From: Enterococcus faecalis
Lineage (GTDB): Bacteria; Bacillota; Bacilli; Lactobacillales; Enterococcaceae
Assembly (NCBI RefSeq): GCF_029024925.1
Contig: NZ_CP118962.1
Coordinates: forward strand, 2,534,001 to 2,598,000
Length of the DNA: 64,000 nt
Direction: 5' to 3'
Below the pieces are notes generated by a model that was given only the letters and a program-made list of their open reading frames with translations, made no database searches and was not told the DNA's origin. Position 1 is the first letter of the stretch. Each line of letters begins with the position of its first letter. Below are positions 1 to 10,918 of the stretch, one piece after another. Both the position numbers and the translations under genes were made by a program.

Positions 1-968
1 GTACAAGGAGAATGGTCAGAGGTTACAAACGCGATGCCGCCTGTTTGCACGTGGTTCCATAATGCGGCTTGTTGGTCCGCGTCACGAATCGGCGGCGAAC
101 ATTTGACAACTGGACCAATGGCATCAAGTTCATCCGTGGTAAAATATAAATAATGCGTACATGTTTCACAAGTCACATCTACCCCTTCTGCTTGGGCTTT
201 TAAAACTTCTTCCACGCCTTCTTGACAAGCCACATGACAAATATGAATCCGACAACCTGTTTCTTTGGCAAATAAAATGGCTTTTTGAATCGCTTCAACT
301 TCGGTAAACACAGGACGTGTAGCTACATATGCCGCTAAAGTCGTTTCACCATTTTGATAAGCTAACGCGCCTAATTTATCCGTAATTGGCGCATTTTCTG
401 CATGGATTGCTAGCACTTTACCAGTTTTGGCGACTTGTTTCATTCCTTCATATAGCGAATAATCGTCGACATTTTGAAAATCTCCTTCAATTGAACGATC
501 GCCGCACGTTCCTAAAAAGCATTTATAGCCGGAAACGCCTCCTTCATCAAGTTCCTGAATCCCGCCAGCCAAGTTGGTCGGGACTACGCCGCCAAATGAC
601 CCTACATCTACTTTTAGTTTATTTTCTCCTACCTTGTATTTGATCTCAAGAGAGGTCTTATCCACGGTTGCTGGAATCTGATTTAAAGGCATTTCCATAA
701 AGGTCGTCACGCCCCCTTTGGCACAAGCGGCCGTTCCTGTGACATACCCTTCCCATTCATCGCGGTAACCACCACCAGGATCGGTAATATGAACATGAGC
801 ATCCACCATCCCAGGACTAACGACCAAACCCGTCGCATCAATCACACGTTCTCCCGACAAGTCTTGCCCGATCGCTACGATTTTTCCTCCTTGAACGGCG
901 ACATCCGTAATGACTTCTCCAGTTTCTAAAATAACTAACCCGTTTTTAATCACTAACTCTGCTTGCAT
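1..968 (-). CDS. allB: Allantoinase (AllB), C-terminal part outside window
   Basis: Cyclic amidohydrolase that opens the hydantoin ring of allantoin to allantoate, the first committed step of allantoin use. About 322 codons are visible; the family is about 450 residues long, so the C-terminus lies beyond the left edge. Seen by translating the minus strand: the metal-binding DAHVH motif at residues 56-60, the GYKCFLG segment whose lysine is carboxylated in the family, the later AIHAEN and HICHVA histidines, and SDHSPC near the visible end. The ATG at 968-966 follows directly on the stop codon of the upstream permease gene, and the GGAGGG ribosome binding site lies inside the end of that gene, so the two are translationally coupled. 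The allantoin-specific residues make dihydropyrimidinase or dihydroorotase less likely. Confidence 0.93.
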   Translation of the reverse strand, partial: MQAELVIKNGLVILETGEVITDVAVQGGKIVAIGQDLSGERVIDATGLVVSPGMVDAHVHITDPGGGYRDEWEGYVTGTAACAKGGVTTFMEMPLNQIPATVDKTSLEIKYKVGENKLKVDVGSFGGVVPTNLAGGIQELDEGGVSGYKCFLGTCGDRSIEGDFQNVDDYSLYEGMKQVAKTGKVLAIHAENAPITDKLGALAYQNGETTLAAYVATRPVFTEVEAIQKAILFAKETGCRIHICHVACQEGVEEVLKAQAEGVDVTCETCTHYLYFTTDELDAIGPVVKCSPPIRDADQQAALWNHVQTGGIAFVTSDHSPC

Positions 969-2465
969 TTATTTTCCCTCCTGATAAGCTGTTTCTTTCA
1001 CTTTTTTTGAATCCCAAGTCCATTTTTTTAACACTAAGTACAGCACAAAACCTGTGGCAAAGCCCACAAACCACGAAATATCAGCAATGATTTTAACCTG
1101 TGGAATAAATTGACCACTTAAGGAAAGAACCAACGCCAGAATAGTAGCGACATACGCCGGCTTGTTTAATCCGTAAAAAGGATTGGCTTCCTCTTTTTTG
1201 TGTTTATCTACGTATAAAGCATTTAAATTAATTTGTTGCTTTTGAACAAAATAATAATTCGCAATCATCACACCAGCGACTGGTCCTAAAACAGCCCCAA
1301 TTGCGTTCAGAAAAATAAAAATACTATCGGCGTTTTCCATCAGTTTCCAAGGCATAATGAGAAAGCTGATAACACTGGCAATCATGACGCCTTTTTTATA
1401 CGTCATTTTTTTAGGAAATAGCGCCGCCAATTGATAACCTGCCGGAATGATGTTCCCCGTTGCATTCGTTGAAATAGTCGTTAATAAGAAAACCGACATG
1501 GCTAAGACCACCACTGCCACATTATCTAAACGATCAATAATGTTTAAAATATTCCATTCCTGAATCCCAAAATACAACGAACCACCTAACAGAATAACCA
1601 CACTGGAAAAAGCGAAAATCCCATAACCAACAACTAAACCTGCTGTTTGCCCCACAACCTGAGCACGGGTCGAGCGCGCATTCTTAGTAAAATCCGCCAC
1701 ACTCGCACCAGGCGCTGACCAAACGGCCACAACCGAGTTAAAAATAATCAGATACGCCACAAGTGGATTGACTGAACGAATCGCACCAGAAACTTGATAG
1801 GACAAAATTGGTGTTAAACCGCCCCCAGCTCGAATGGCCCAAATCGTTAATCCAATAATAACGACATAAATCAACGGACTTAAAATGGCGGTAAACCGGT
1901 TCAAAATTTTGCTACCACCGAAACCTATTGCCACATTTAAGAGCCAGAAAAGAGTAAACGCCATTAATTCAGGTAGCCTGAGACCAAAAAACTGGAATGA
2001 TCCACCAATTTCTAAAAAGTTCGGCCAAAATTTCCCGAGAATAATTAATAAAGCCAGCGATCCTGTAAATGTTTGCAGACCAAACCAAGCAATCGCGGCC
2101 ACACAACCTCTTAAGAACCCTGGCAGTTTTGCCCCGAGACTGCCGTAAGTAGACTGTAAGTGCATCGCAAAAGGAATGCCATATTTAGAGCCAGCCACGC
2201 CATTCAAATTCATGAAAGTTGCTACAATGAATGAGCTTAACACAACTGCCAGCATAACTTGCAGCGGCGATAAACCTAAGAAAATAAAGCCGCCCACTGC
2301 TGCATAATTCGGGATATTATGAATCGAACCCATCCATAATGTAAAAAAATTGCGCGCGCCCATTGTCCGTTGTTTCGGGCTACTTGGCAACAAATCCTCA
2401 TTGTAGCCACGTGCTTTCATCGCTGTTTCTTCTTGAGCTGTTACTCGAGACACATTTTTCTCCAC
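969..2465 (-). CDS. Allantoin permease, NCS1 nucleobase:cation symporter family
   Basis: A 498-residue integral membrane protein with about twelve hydrophobic segments and the NCS1 family layout (N-terminal PSSPKQRTMGARNFFTLWMG block, then the helix with SKYGIPFA). This family imports nucleobases and hydantoins in symport with cations. The zero-base gap to the allantoinase gene makes allantoin the likely substrate. The start is a GTG at 2465-2463, chosen because AAAGGAGA sits nine bases upstream. A cre-like sequence at 2570-2583 and a 9-bp palindrome at 2564-2572 lie in the upstream region. Transport specificity is inferred from context; uracil or hydantoin transport is the alternative. Confidence 0.9.
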   Translation of the reverse strand: MEKNVSRVTAQEETAMKARGYNEDLLPSSPKQRTMGARNFFTLWMGSIHNIPNYAAVGGFIFLGLSPLQVMLAVVLSSFIVATFMNLNGVAGSKYGIPFAMHLQSTYGSLGAKLPGFLRGCVAAIAWFGLQTFTGSLALLIILGKFWPNFLEIGGSFQFFGLRLPELMAFTLFWLLNVAIGFGGSKILNRFTAILSPLIYVVIIGLTIWAIRAGGGLTPILSYQVSGAIRSVNPLVAYLIIFNSVVAVWSAPGASVADFTKNARSTRAQVVGQTAGLVVGYGIFAFSSVVILLGGSLYFGIQEWNILNIIDRLDNVAVVVLAMSVFLLTTISTNATGNIIPAGYQLAALFPKKMTYKKGVMIASVISFLIMPWKLMENADSIFIFLNAIGAVLGPVAGVMIANYYFVQKQQINLNALYVDKHKKEEANPFYGLNKPAYVATILALVLSLSGQFIPQVKIIADISWFVGFATGFVLYLVLKKWTWDSKKVKETAYQEGK

Positions 2466-2563
2466 GACAAACTCTCCTTTTTATTAAAAATTTTTTTCTA
2501 TTAAAACACCCTGCCTTCTCTTTTTTGTCACTTTTGCACAAACATGCGTACTACTCTCATCAC

Positions 2564-2583
2564 ACAAATTGTAAGCGCTTTTT
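2564..2583 (-). promoter_or_regulatory. cre-like site and ACAAATTGT palindrome upstream of permease-allB
   Basis: Positions 2570-2583 read TGTAAGCGCTTTTT, matching 12 of 14 positions of the CcpA consensus TGWAANCGNTNWCA. The partly overlapping 9-mer ACAAATTGT (2564-2572) occurs again in the pucR-allH intergenic region at 23964-23972. Together they suggest carbon catabolite control and possibly a pathway-specific operator. Both functions are inferred. Confidence 0.45.
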
Positions 2584-3010
2584 ATAACAAGAATCATTAG
2601 TTAACCCAACTAAATAACAAACGATTCTTTGTTCACTTTGAACGAAAAAATAGCAACCTTTTTTATATCGTCCTCTCACTCTAGAAAGTAAGAAACAAAT
2701 CTTTTTATTCACATATTATGTACAAATTCTCTTTTCAAATGCTAAAATACGCTTATTATTAAAAATGACATAAATAAATTATACAGTTAAATGAAATCCA
2801 ACACAACATTTTTTAATCAAAAACACACAAAACAGATAAACTGAAGTGGATTTTCAGGAAGAGACCCATCCTGAAAAAAGACACTGACAAAAGATTTTTC
2901 TCACAAGATTGACAATTTTTCACAGATTCAAAATCTTCTTTTTCAATTTTTACGTTTTAAAAAATAACATTTTGAAAATAAAAAAATGCTTAATTTTAAT
3001 CAAAAAAATA
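2584..3010. other. AT-rich intergenic stretch without recognised gene
   Basis: This lies between the permease promoter region and the terminator of the GNAT gene. It has many A/T runs and no convincing open frame. The only structure seen is a hairpin with 9-bp arms at 2851-2859 and 2869-2877, which is not followed by a T-run on either strand, so it does not look like a terminator. Confidence 0.5.
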
Positions 3011-3045
3011 AACAAAGATTTCTGATTTTATCAGAAATCTTTGTT
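3011..3045 (-). terminator. Rho-independent terminator of the MarR-GNAT operon
   Basis: Perfect 15-bp arms at 3011-3025 and 3031-3045 with a 5-base loop, followed on the minus strand by a T-rich run. It lies 15 bases beyond the GNAT stop codon. Confidence 0.85.
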
Positions 3046-3059
3046 TCTAAATTTTCTTG

Positions 3060-3572
3060 CTATAATTCCTTTAACAAAATAAAATCCGTCTGTTCATCGT
3101 CTCCCATAAAAAATGAATGTTGACTGTAATAGCGGTAGCCAATCGTTTTATAAAATGCCCGCGCCGCATCATTGTGTTCCCAGACACCTAGCCACAGTGC
3201 TTTTTTACCAAATTCACGAGCTTTCTCTTCCGCCAGTTCTAACAATTGTGTCCCCAGCTTCTTTCCTTTAAACGCAGGCAAAATATACAATCGCTCAACC
3301 TCGAGCTTTTCTGGCCCCATCGGTTCCGTTTGTGCCCTCTCACGATTTAATTTCATGTAGCCAGCTAATTGATTATCGACAAAGATAAAATAAAAGTCAG
3401 AGTAGGGATTAGCCAATTCCTTTTGTAATTTTTCTAAATTGTAGGCTTCTACTAAATAGGCTTGCATATTTTCTGGGGTATTATATGGTCCGAAAGTATC
3501 TGTATAAGTTTCAATGCTGATTTCTTGTAACGCTGGTGCATCTTCTATTGTTAATTGTTTTATTTCTCCCAT
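3060..3572 (-). CDS. GNAT-family N-acetyltransferase
   Basis: A 170-residue single-domain GNAT protein, predicted to move an acetyl group from acetyl-CoA to a primary amine. The acetyl-CoA pyrophosphate loop is visible as RLYILPAFKGKKLGTQLL around residues 93-110, followed by the helix and the ALWLGVWEHNDAARAFYKTIGY block typical of motif B. It starts 18 bases after the MarR-family gene stops and shares its terminator, so the two form an operon, and the MarR protein probably controls it. The substrate cannot be told from sequence; small-molecule or peptide acetylation are both possible. Confidence 0.88.
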   Translation of the reverse strand: MGEIKQLTIEDAPALQEISIETYTDTFGPYNTPENMQAYLVEAYNLEKLQKELANPYSDFYFIFVDNQLAGYMKLNRERAQTEPMGPEKLEVERLYILPAFKGKKLGTQLLELAEEKAREFGKKALWLGVWEHNDAARAFYKTIGYRYYSQHSFFMGDDEQTDFILLKEL

Positions 3573-3590
3573 CGACCAGTCGTCCTTTCC

Positions 3591-4043
3591 TTAATAATTT
3601 CGAGTGTTCCCTTTTTTGACAAATTCCCAATCTTCGCTGACATTTTTACGCATCCGGACTAAGTACTCTGCCAATTGTGAAATTTCCACTTCTGACAAGC
3701 CTTGCAAAGCAACTTGATTCGAGTGTTGATTTTCGCGCACAATGATTGGATAAACGTTTTTCCCTTTTTCTGTGGCATAAATCCGCTTAATTTTTTTGTT
3801 GCTTGCATCTTCTTGACGATAAATAAAGCCTTGTTCTTCCAAACGCTTAATCGCCCGCGCCGCTGTGGTTCGATCAACTTTAATCAGTTCGGCGATCTTT
3901 TCTTGGATAATTCCAGGATTTTCACAGACCCTGACCAAATAAAGATATTGTCCTCGTGTTAAAGATAATTCCTTAAATTCAATATTACTGATTGAATCTA
4001 AGGCCCGCGCAATCATGCCAATTTCTCTTAAAATATCTGTCAC
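3591..4043 (-). CDS. MarR-family transcriptional regulator
   Basis: A 150-residue winged-helix protein. The recognition region (IIQEKIAELIKVDRTTAARAIKRLEEQG, about residues 54-81) is followed by the wing with basic residues (SNKKIKRIYATEKG) and a C-terminal dimerisation helix. MarR proteins bind palindromes as dimers and usually repress their own operon. A near-perfect palindrome of the right size lies 47-78 bases upstream of the start (4090-4121), and the GNAT gene follows in the same operon. The ligand is unknown. Confidence 0.88.
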   Translation of the reverse strand: MTDILREIGMIARALDSISNIEFKELSLTRGQYLYLVRVCENPGIIQEKIAELIKVDRTTAARAIKRLEEQGFIYRQEDASNKKIKRIYATEKGKNVYPIIVRENQHSNQVALQGLSEVEISQLAEYLVRMRKNVSEDWEFVKKGNTRNY

Positions 4044-4089
4044 TAGGACACTTCCTTTCGCTAATATTTTATGATTGTCATTACTTTAA

Positions 4090-4121
4090 CTTATTTTTGT
4101 TGCAAATGCAACAAAAATAAG
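4090..4121. promoter_or_regulatory. 32-bp palindrome, candidate MarR operator
   Basis: Perfect 15-bp inverted arms (4090-4104 and 4107-4121) separated by two bases, with a TTGCA core. It lies between the divergent marR-type and lipoprotein genes, at the position expected for an autoregulatory operator. No T-run follows on the minus strand, so a terminator role is less likely. Confidence 0.6.
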
Positions 4122-4235
4122 TATAAAAACTACAGATTTAAACAATTTGAGCATTTGTGAAAATAAAATAATTATTCCTTTTGTTATATTAACAAGTAAG
4201 ATAAAATTAGTTATAGCGTCTATAGGAGGAATAGT

Positions 4236-4928
4236 ATGAAAAAATTATTTTGTGTTATTTTAGTTATTTTTTTAACAGGTTGTAGTTCTCAAAAAGCGAA
4301 TGAACCTAAAAAACAAGAAAATTCTACCAATCATACAACATCAATGAAAAGCAGTACTAATCATTACAGTTCTAGCACAGAAACAAGCTCTAATAATAAA
4401 CTAAAAAAAACTTCAGAAAGTGCCAGTACCGCTCAGGCTTCGGCAAAGTCTAAAAATGAAGTATCCACAAATGTCGAAGAAGCAAATTCTTTAGAAGCAA
4501 CACCTTATGCTGTCGATCTTAGTAGCTTAAACAATCCACTAGTATTTAATTTTAAAGGAATGAATGTGCCAACTTCAATTACGTTAGAGAACTTAAATTC
4601 AACACCAACTGCTACCTTCCGAACTAAATTGTTTGGGGCTGAAAATGATCAAGTGAAAGAAGCCATTAATAAATATGAGCTATCTATAAATACAATTCCT
4701 ACAAAAGAGATTAGAATATTTTCAGCGGCCGATAACAGTATTCGCACCGTTAAAGTAAATACAGAATTAATTTTAGGAACTAATATTTCTTCAAACGATG
4801 AACAAAATAGATCGGGTACTTTATACTTATTCAACAATAAAAATGGTTCGATATCTTTAATCACTCCTAACTACGCAGGCAATGTTACGGATGATCAAAA
4901 AGACGTTATGCTAGAAGTAATTCAATAA
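4236..4928 (+). CDS. Ser/Thr-rich lipoprotein of unknown function
   Basis: A 230-residue secreted lipoprotein. It has a short signal peptide (MKKLFCVILVIFLTG) and lipobox LTGC with the lipidated cysteine at residue 16. A low-complexity linker rich in Ser, Thr, Asn and Lys follows (about residues 20-85), then a folded domain of about 140 residues that I do not recognise. The RBS is AGGAGG, six bases before the ATG. The gene stands alone, divergent from the MarR gene, and ends in a strong terminator. The eight residues before the lipobox cysteine resemble an enterococcal sex pheromone (see findings). It is probably anchored to the outer face of the membrane. Confidence 0.75.
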   Translation: MKKLFCVILVIFLTGCSSQKANEPKKQENSTNHTTSMKSSTNHYSSSTETSSNNKLKKTSESASTAQASAKSKNEVSTNVEEANSLEATPYAVDLSSLNNPLVFNFKGMNVPTSITLENLNSTPTATFRTKLFGAENDQVKEAINKYELSINTIPTKEIRIFSAADNSIRTVKVNTELILGTNISSNDEQNRSGTLYLFNNKNGSISLITPNYAGNVTDDQKDVMLEVIQ

Positions 4929-4939
4929 ATAACCAAAAA

Positions 4940-4986
4940 AATAATAAAGAGAAAACTTCATACTTAGAAGTTTTCTCTTTATTATT
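4940..4986 (+). terminator. Terminator of the lipoprotein gene
   Basis: Perfect 20-bp arms (4940-4959 and 4967-4986) with a 7-base loop, followed by a T-run. The A-run on the left side would also let it work for the opposing sulP-like gene. Confidence 0.9.
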
Positions 4987-5091
4987 TTTTAGGAACTCCT
5001 CTAGAAACTCGTTTTAGTCCCCACTTATTTTTCTTATTTCTTCATCCATTAAGCACGCAATAGAAGATAGAACATTTCATTTGAAAATGAA

Positions 5092-6711
5092 TTATTGTTC
5101 TGCAACATGCACCGTTTGTAAAAATTCTGCGACTGAGAAATGGTATTCTTTCTCTTGATTTCCTTGAATGGTTCGAATCATTTTTTCAACTTCTGGTTGC
5201 AGAGCGGCAAATTGAACTTGTTGTCCACGACCTTCTGCTGCGAGACAAAACTCTTCTAAAATATCTAACGCCGTACTATCAATGCTAGGAACTCCTCGCA
5301 TTGATAGTACTACACCACTTTTTGTTTCCAATTGCAGTAACGTTTGTTTCAAACGTTCAGAAGACATGAAAAATAACGGGCCACTCAAATAAACCACCAC
5401 CCAATTTTCCGTACAATCGGTCGGTACTAGCCCCATTCTTGACCAATCAACTTCCTCAACATTAATCGTAATCACGGCACTTTTCGCAATGAAAAACAGG
5501 CAACCAGCTAAGACCCCTAAAACAATCGCTAAACTCAAGTCAAAAATAACGGTCGCTACCATCGTTAAGAAGAATAAACATAAGGCTGTGTGGAAACGTT
5601 TCTGGAAGAATTCTTTAATCACCGACCATTCATTCATTCGCCACGCTGTCACCACTAAAACACCAGCTAACGCAGGCATGGGAATTTTAGACATGACTGG
5701 CGATAAAAGCAACATCGATAACAATAAAAAGACTGCATGAAAAATACCCGCTAAACGTGTTTGCGCACCAGATTTAATCACTACGCTCGTGCGAGCAATC
5801 GCTGCTGTCGCAGGCACGCCACCGAAAAATGGCAAAATTAAGTTGCCAATTCCTTGTGCCACTAGTTCCTGATTACTGTCTAATGGTTTCCCTGTCATGC
5901 GACCAGCCGAAGCGCCACAAAGCAAACTTTCAATCATACCTAACATAGCAATGCTAATCGAAGGCACCAAAATATCCTGAAACGCACTTAATTGAAGCGA
6001 ACCAAGTTCCAAACGTGTATCACTAAAAATACTTGTCGGAATTTTCCCTACAGTGGCCACTGGCAGTTGAAAAACCACTGTTGCTAAAGTAGCTAAAATA
6101 ATCATCACCAATGAAGCTGGTATCATCGCATTCCACTTTTTCGGAAAGAACACTAATCCAAGCACCACTAAAATCGACATAACCGTCGTTGATATACTTA
6201 AATCAAAGCCCAATGAACGATAACTGCTGATTTTCTCAATTAAATTGTGTCCTTCTGAACGAACCCCAAAGAAATTATCAAGCTGCCCCAACGCAATAAT
6301 AATAGCAATTCCTGAAGTAAACCCGGTAATGACCGGTGACGGAATAAAAGAAGTCAAGCTCCCTAAACGCAAAATCCCTGCCAAAAGCAAGAAAATTCCC
6401 GCCAAAAAGGTGGCCAACAAAATCCCTTGCATGCCATGCACTGCCGCAATTGACATTAAAATAGCTGCCATCGCACCTGTTGGTCCTGAAATTTGATAAA
6501 ACCCACCTGAAAGGCTCCCAATCACAATTCCAGCGATAATCGCCGTGATCATGCCAGCTGCTGCAGTGGCGCCGCTGGAGACCCCAAACGCTAACGCTAA
6601 CGGCAACGCGACGGCTGCGACAGTCAAACCTGCCAAGAAATCTTTTTTCAATTTTTTTTGATTATACCCTTTAAATTCATCCCTTATCATTTGTGTGTAC
6701 TTTTTAAACAT
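5092..6711 (-). CDS. SulP-family anion transporter with C-terminal STAS domain
   Basis: An inner-membrane transporter of about 539 residues. The N-terminal part has some ten to twelve hydrophobic helices, including the SulP signature region (QISGPTGAMAAIL and QELVAQGIGNLILPFFGGVPATAAIARTS). The C-terminus is a STAS domain (VVVYLSGPLFFMSSERL ... GVPSIDSTALDILEEF), known to regulate SulP carriers. SulP proteins carry sulfate, bicarbonate or dicarboxylates. I chose the ATG at 6711 because AGAGG precedes it at proper distance; an in-frame ATG at 6753 exists but lacks a good ribosome binding site. The substrate is not determined; bicarbonate or sulfate are the usual guesses. Confidence 0.88.
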   Translation of the reverse strand: MFKKYTQMIRDEFKGYNQKKLKKDFLAGLTVAAVALPLALAFGVSSGATAAAGMITAIIAGIVIGSLSGGFYQISGPTGAMAAILMSIAAVHGMQGILLATFLAGIFLLLAGILRLGSLTSFIPSPVITGFTSGIAIIIALGQLDNFFGVRSEGHNLIEKISSYRSLGFDLSISTTVMSILVVLGLVFFPKKWNAMIPASLVMIILATLATVVFQLPVATVGKIPTSIFSDTRLELGSLQLSAFQDILVPSISIAMLGMIESLLCGASAGRMTGKPLDSNQELVAQGIGNLILPFFGGVPATAAIARTSVVIKSGAQTRLAGIFHAVFLLLSMLLLSPVMSKIPMPALAGVLVVTAWRMNEWSVIKEFFQKRFHTALCLFFLTMVATVIFDLSLAIVLGVLAGCLFFIAKSAVITINVEEVDWSRMGLVPTDCTENWVVVYLSGPLFFMSSERLKQTLLQLETKSGVVLSMRGVPSIDSTALDILEEFCLAAEGRGQQVQFAALQPEVEKMIRTIQGNQEKEYHFSVAEFLQTVHVAEQ

Positions 6712-6816
6712 TCGCATCCTCTTCTCATGAAATTTCCATTCTAAAGATATCATATTTTCGGAAAGATAATAAGGTGTTTTGTGAAGGAAATCGCTAAAAA
6801 ATTTTTTTCACCTCAT

Positions 6817-6834
6817 TTAGACAAAATTGTCTAA
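6817..6834. promoter_or_regulatory. 18-bp palindrome between divergent sulP-like and Ntn-hydrolase genes
   Basis: TTAGACAAAATTGTCTAA has perfect 8-bp arms and a 2-base centre. It lies just upstream of a weak promoter (TTAGCC at 6847-6852, 17-base spacer, TATGAT at 6870-6875) for the rightward gene. The shape suits a dimeric repressor; no regulator gene is adjacent. Confidence 0.4.
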
Positions 6835-6929
6835 TATTTTAGGAATTTAGCCACCGCTGTTTCCTAGAGTATGATATGCTTAACTAGTAAACAGGCTTCA
6901 CAAACTTACATTAATTGGGGGAAACTATT

Positions 6930-7997
6930 ATGTGTACAGGCATCAAGATTATTTCCAAAACAAATGATATTTTTTATGGACGTACGATGGATTTTACGTT
7001 TGATTTTTTTGGCAACGAAGATCCAATTGCACCAAAAATCCCTACTCTAATTGCTCAATTTCCAAAAGGTACAGTTCTAAACAGCCAACTAAATCCTTGG
7101 ACGGCAAAATATGCCTTTATGGGACTAGCAATGTCAGGCACAGATCAACCAGCGAACGATGGTAAAACCGTCAGCCTTGCTATCACAGATGGTATCAACG
7201 AAGCCGGCTTATCTGGTGATATTCAATATTTAATGGAATCTTCAACAGCACCTGCTGAAAGTTTAGCAGATCGTGGTTTAACACCTCATATTGCAGAAGA
7301 AGTTCTCGCTTATATTTTGAGTAATTTTGAAAGCGTTGACGAAGTAAAAGTAGCTTTTGAAAAAATCGGCCTGTTAGATCAAAAATTCCAACTTGATTCA
7401 TTGGGGGAAGTTCATTTTACCTTACACTGGACCATTAATGATAAAAATAATAATAGTATCGTTTTGCAACCAACAGATAACGGAGCGTTCGTCATTTATG
7501 ATTCGATTGGCGTAGTCACAAACAGCCCAGAATACAATTATCATTTAACCAATGCACGAAACTATATCGGAATGCGCAACTACGCTATTAAAGAACCTTA
7601 CACTTTAAAATCAGGCGCAACACTTGAACCAATTGAAGGTGGGACTTCTTACGGACTATTAGGAATCCCAGGAGACTTCACTTCGCCGTCACGCTTCATT
7701 CGTGCGTTATACTATTCTGACAATCTCCAAGAATTTGATAGCTCTGAAGGGATTATGCAACTCTATCGCGCCTTCCAAACAGTGATGATTCCTCGGGGAA
7801 TTGGCCATTTAGGTCAAAGTAATTCTCTGTCTGATTTCACACATTATTGGTCAGGGTATGATGTGACTAATCTAACCATGTATGTCCAACCAGAAAGTAC
7901 TACCTCATTTACAAAATACACTTTGGATCCAGCTTTAACAGAAGTTACTACTTTTGCTGTTTCTAACGAGCTACTACTAACAGATTTAAATCAATAA
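6930..7997 (+). CDS. Choloylglycine hydrolase / penicillin V acylase family Ntn-hydrolase
   Basis: A 355-residue N-terminal nucleophile hydrolase that cleaves an amide bond. Members act on conjugated bile salts, penicillin V or acyl-homoserine lactones. I place the start at the ATG of MCTGIKI, with GGGGG eight bases upstream, because Cys2 must become the N-terminal nucleophile after removal of Met; the longer in-frame start at 6915 would bury it. Visible family residues include the Cys2 start, the GRTMDF segment (Arg, Asp), NSPEYNYH (Asn) and an Arg in SPSRFIRAL. At 355 residues it is longer than typical bile salt hydrolases (about 324), which may place it in the acylase-like branch. It is monocistronic and probably cytoplasmic, as no signal peptide is seen. 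Confidence 0.88.
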   Translation: MCTGIKIISKTNDIFYGRTMDFTFDFFGNEDPIAPKIPTLIAQFPKGTVLNSQLNPWTAKYAFMGLAMSGTDQPANDGKTVSLAITDGINEAGLSGDIQYLMESSTAPAESLADRGLTPHIAEEVLAYILSNFESVDEVKVAFEKIGLLDQKFQLDSLGEVHFTLHWTINDKNNNSIVLQPTDNGAFVIYDSIGVVTNSPEYNYHLTNARNYIGMRNYAIKEPYTLKSGATLEPIEGGTSYGLLGIPGDFTSPSRFIRALYYSDNLQEFDSSEGIMQLYRAFQTVMIPRGIGHLGQSNSLSDFTHYWSGYDVTNLTMYVQPESTTSFTKYTLDPALTEVTTFAVSNELLLTDLNQ

Positions 7998-8003
7998 AAA
8001 CAC

Positions 8004-8045
8004 AAACAACGTCTCTGACCAGGTAATTGGTCAGAGACGTTGTTT
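8004..8045. terminator. Terminator after the Ntn-hydrolase gene
   Basis: 18-bp perfect arms (8004-8021 and 8028-8045) with a 6-base loop. It ends in TTGTTT on the plus strand, and lies between convergent genes so it may serve both. Confidence 0.8.
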
Positions 8046-8100
8046 CGTTCATGCGTTTAGTTGTTCAGTTATTTTATCATACCACTCCGGAAAATAGAGC

Positions 8101-10807
<2,707 letters not shown>

Positions 10808-10837
10808 ACAATTCTCTCCTCTTTCTAATTTACGTTG

Positions 10838-10868
10838 AGTATACACCTTAAAGTTACTTCAAGGTAAA
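10838..10868 (-). promoter_or_regulatory. MerR-type promoter/operator for the beta-glucoside operon
   Basis: On the minus strand TTTACC (10868-10863) and TATACT (10843-10838) are separated by 19 bases, the over-long spacer typical of MerR-activated promoters. The spacer region carries a 21-bp dyad (10845-10865; arms ACCTTAAAGT and ACTTCAAGGT, 9 of 10 complementary). The MerR gene starts 51 bases away in the opposite direction. Confidence 0.65.
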
Positions 10869-10918
10869 GCGGTTTTATAAACTAATTTTGTGTTATACTA
10901 AAATTGAGGTGAATGCTG

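Noticed and set aside
386-643. 85-codon open frame on the plus strand inside allB
   Set aside because: It is antisense to a clear, motif-bearing gene and has no ribosome binding site.
2851-2877. Hairpin in the intergenic region upstream of the allantoin permease as terminator or riboswitch
   Set aside because: There is no T-run on either strand and no conserved aptamer sequence that I can recognise.
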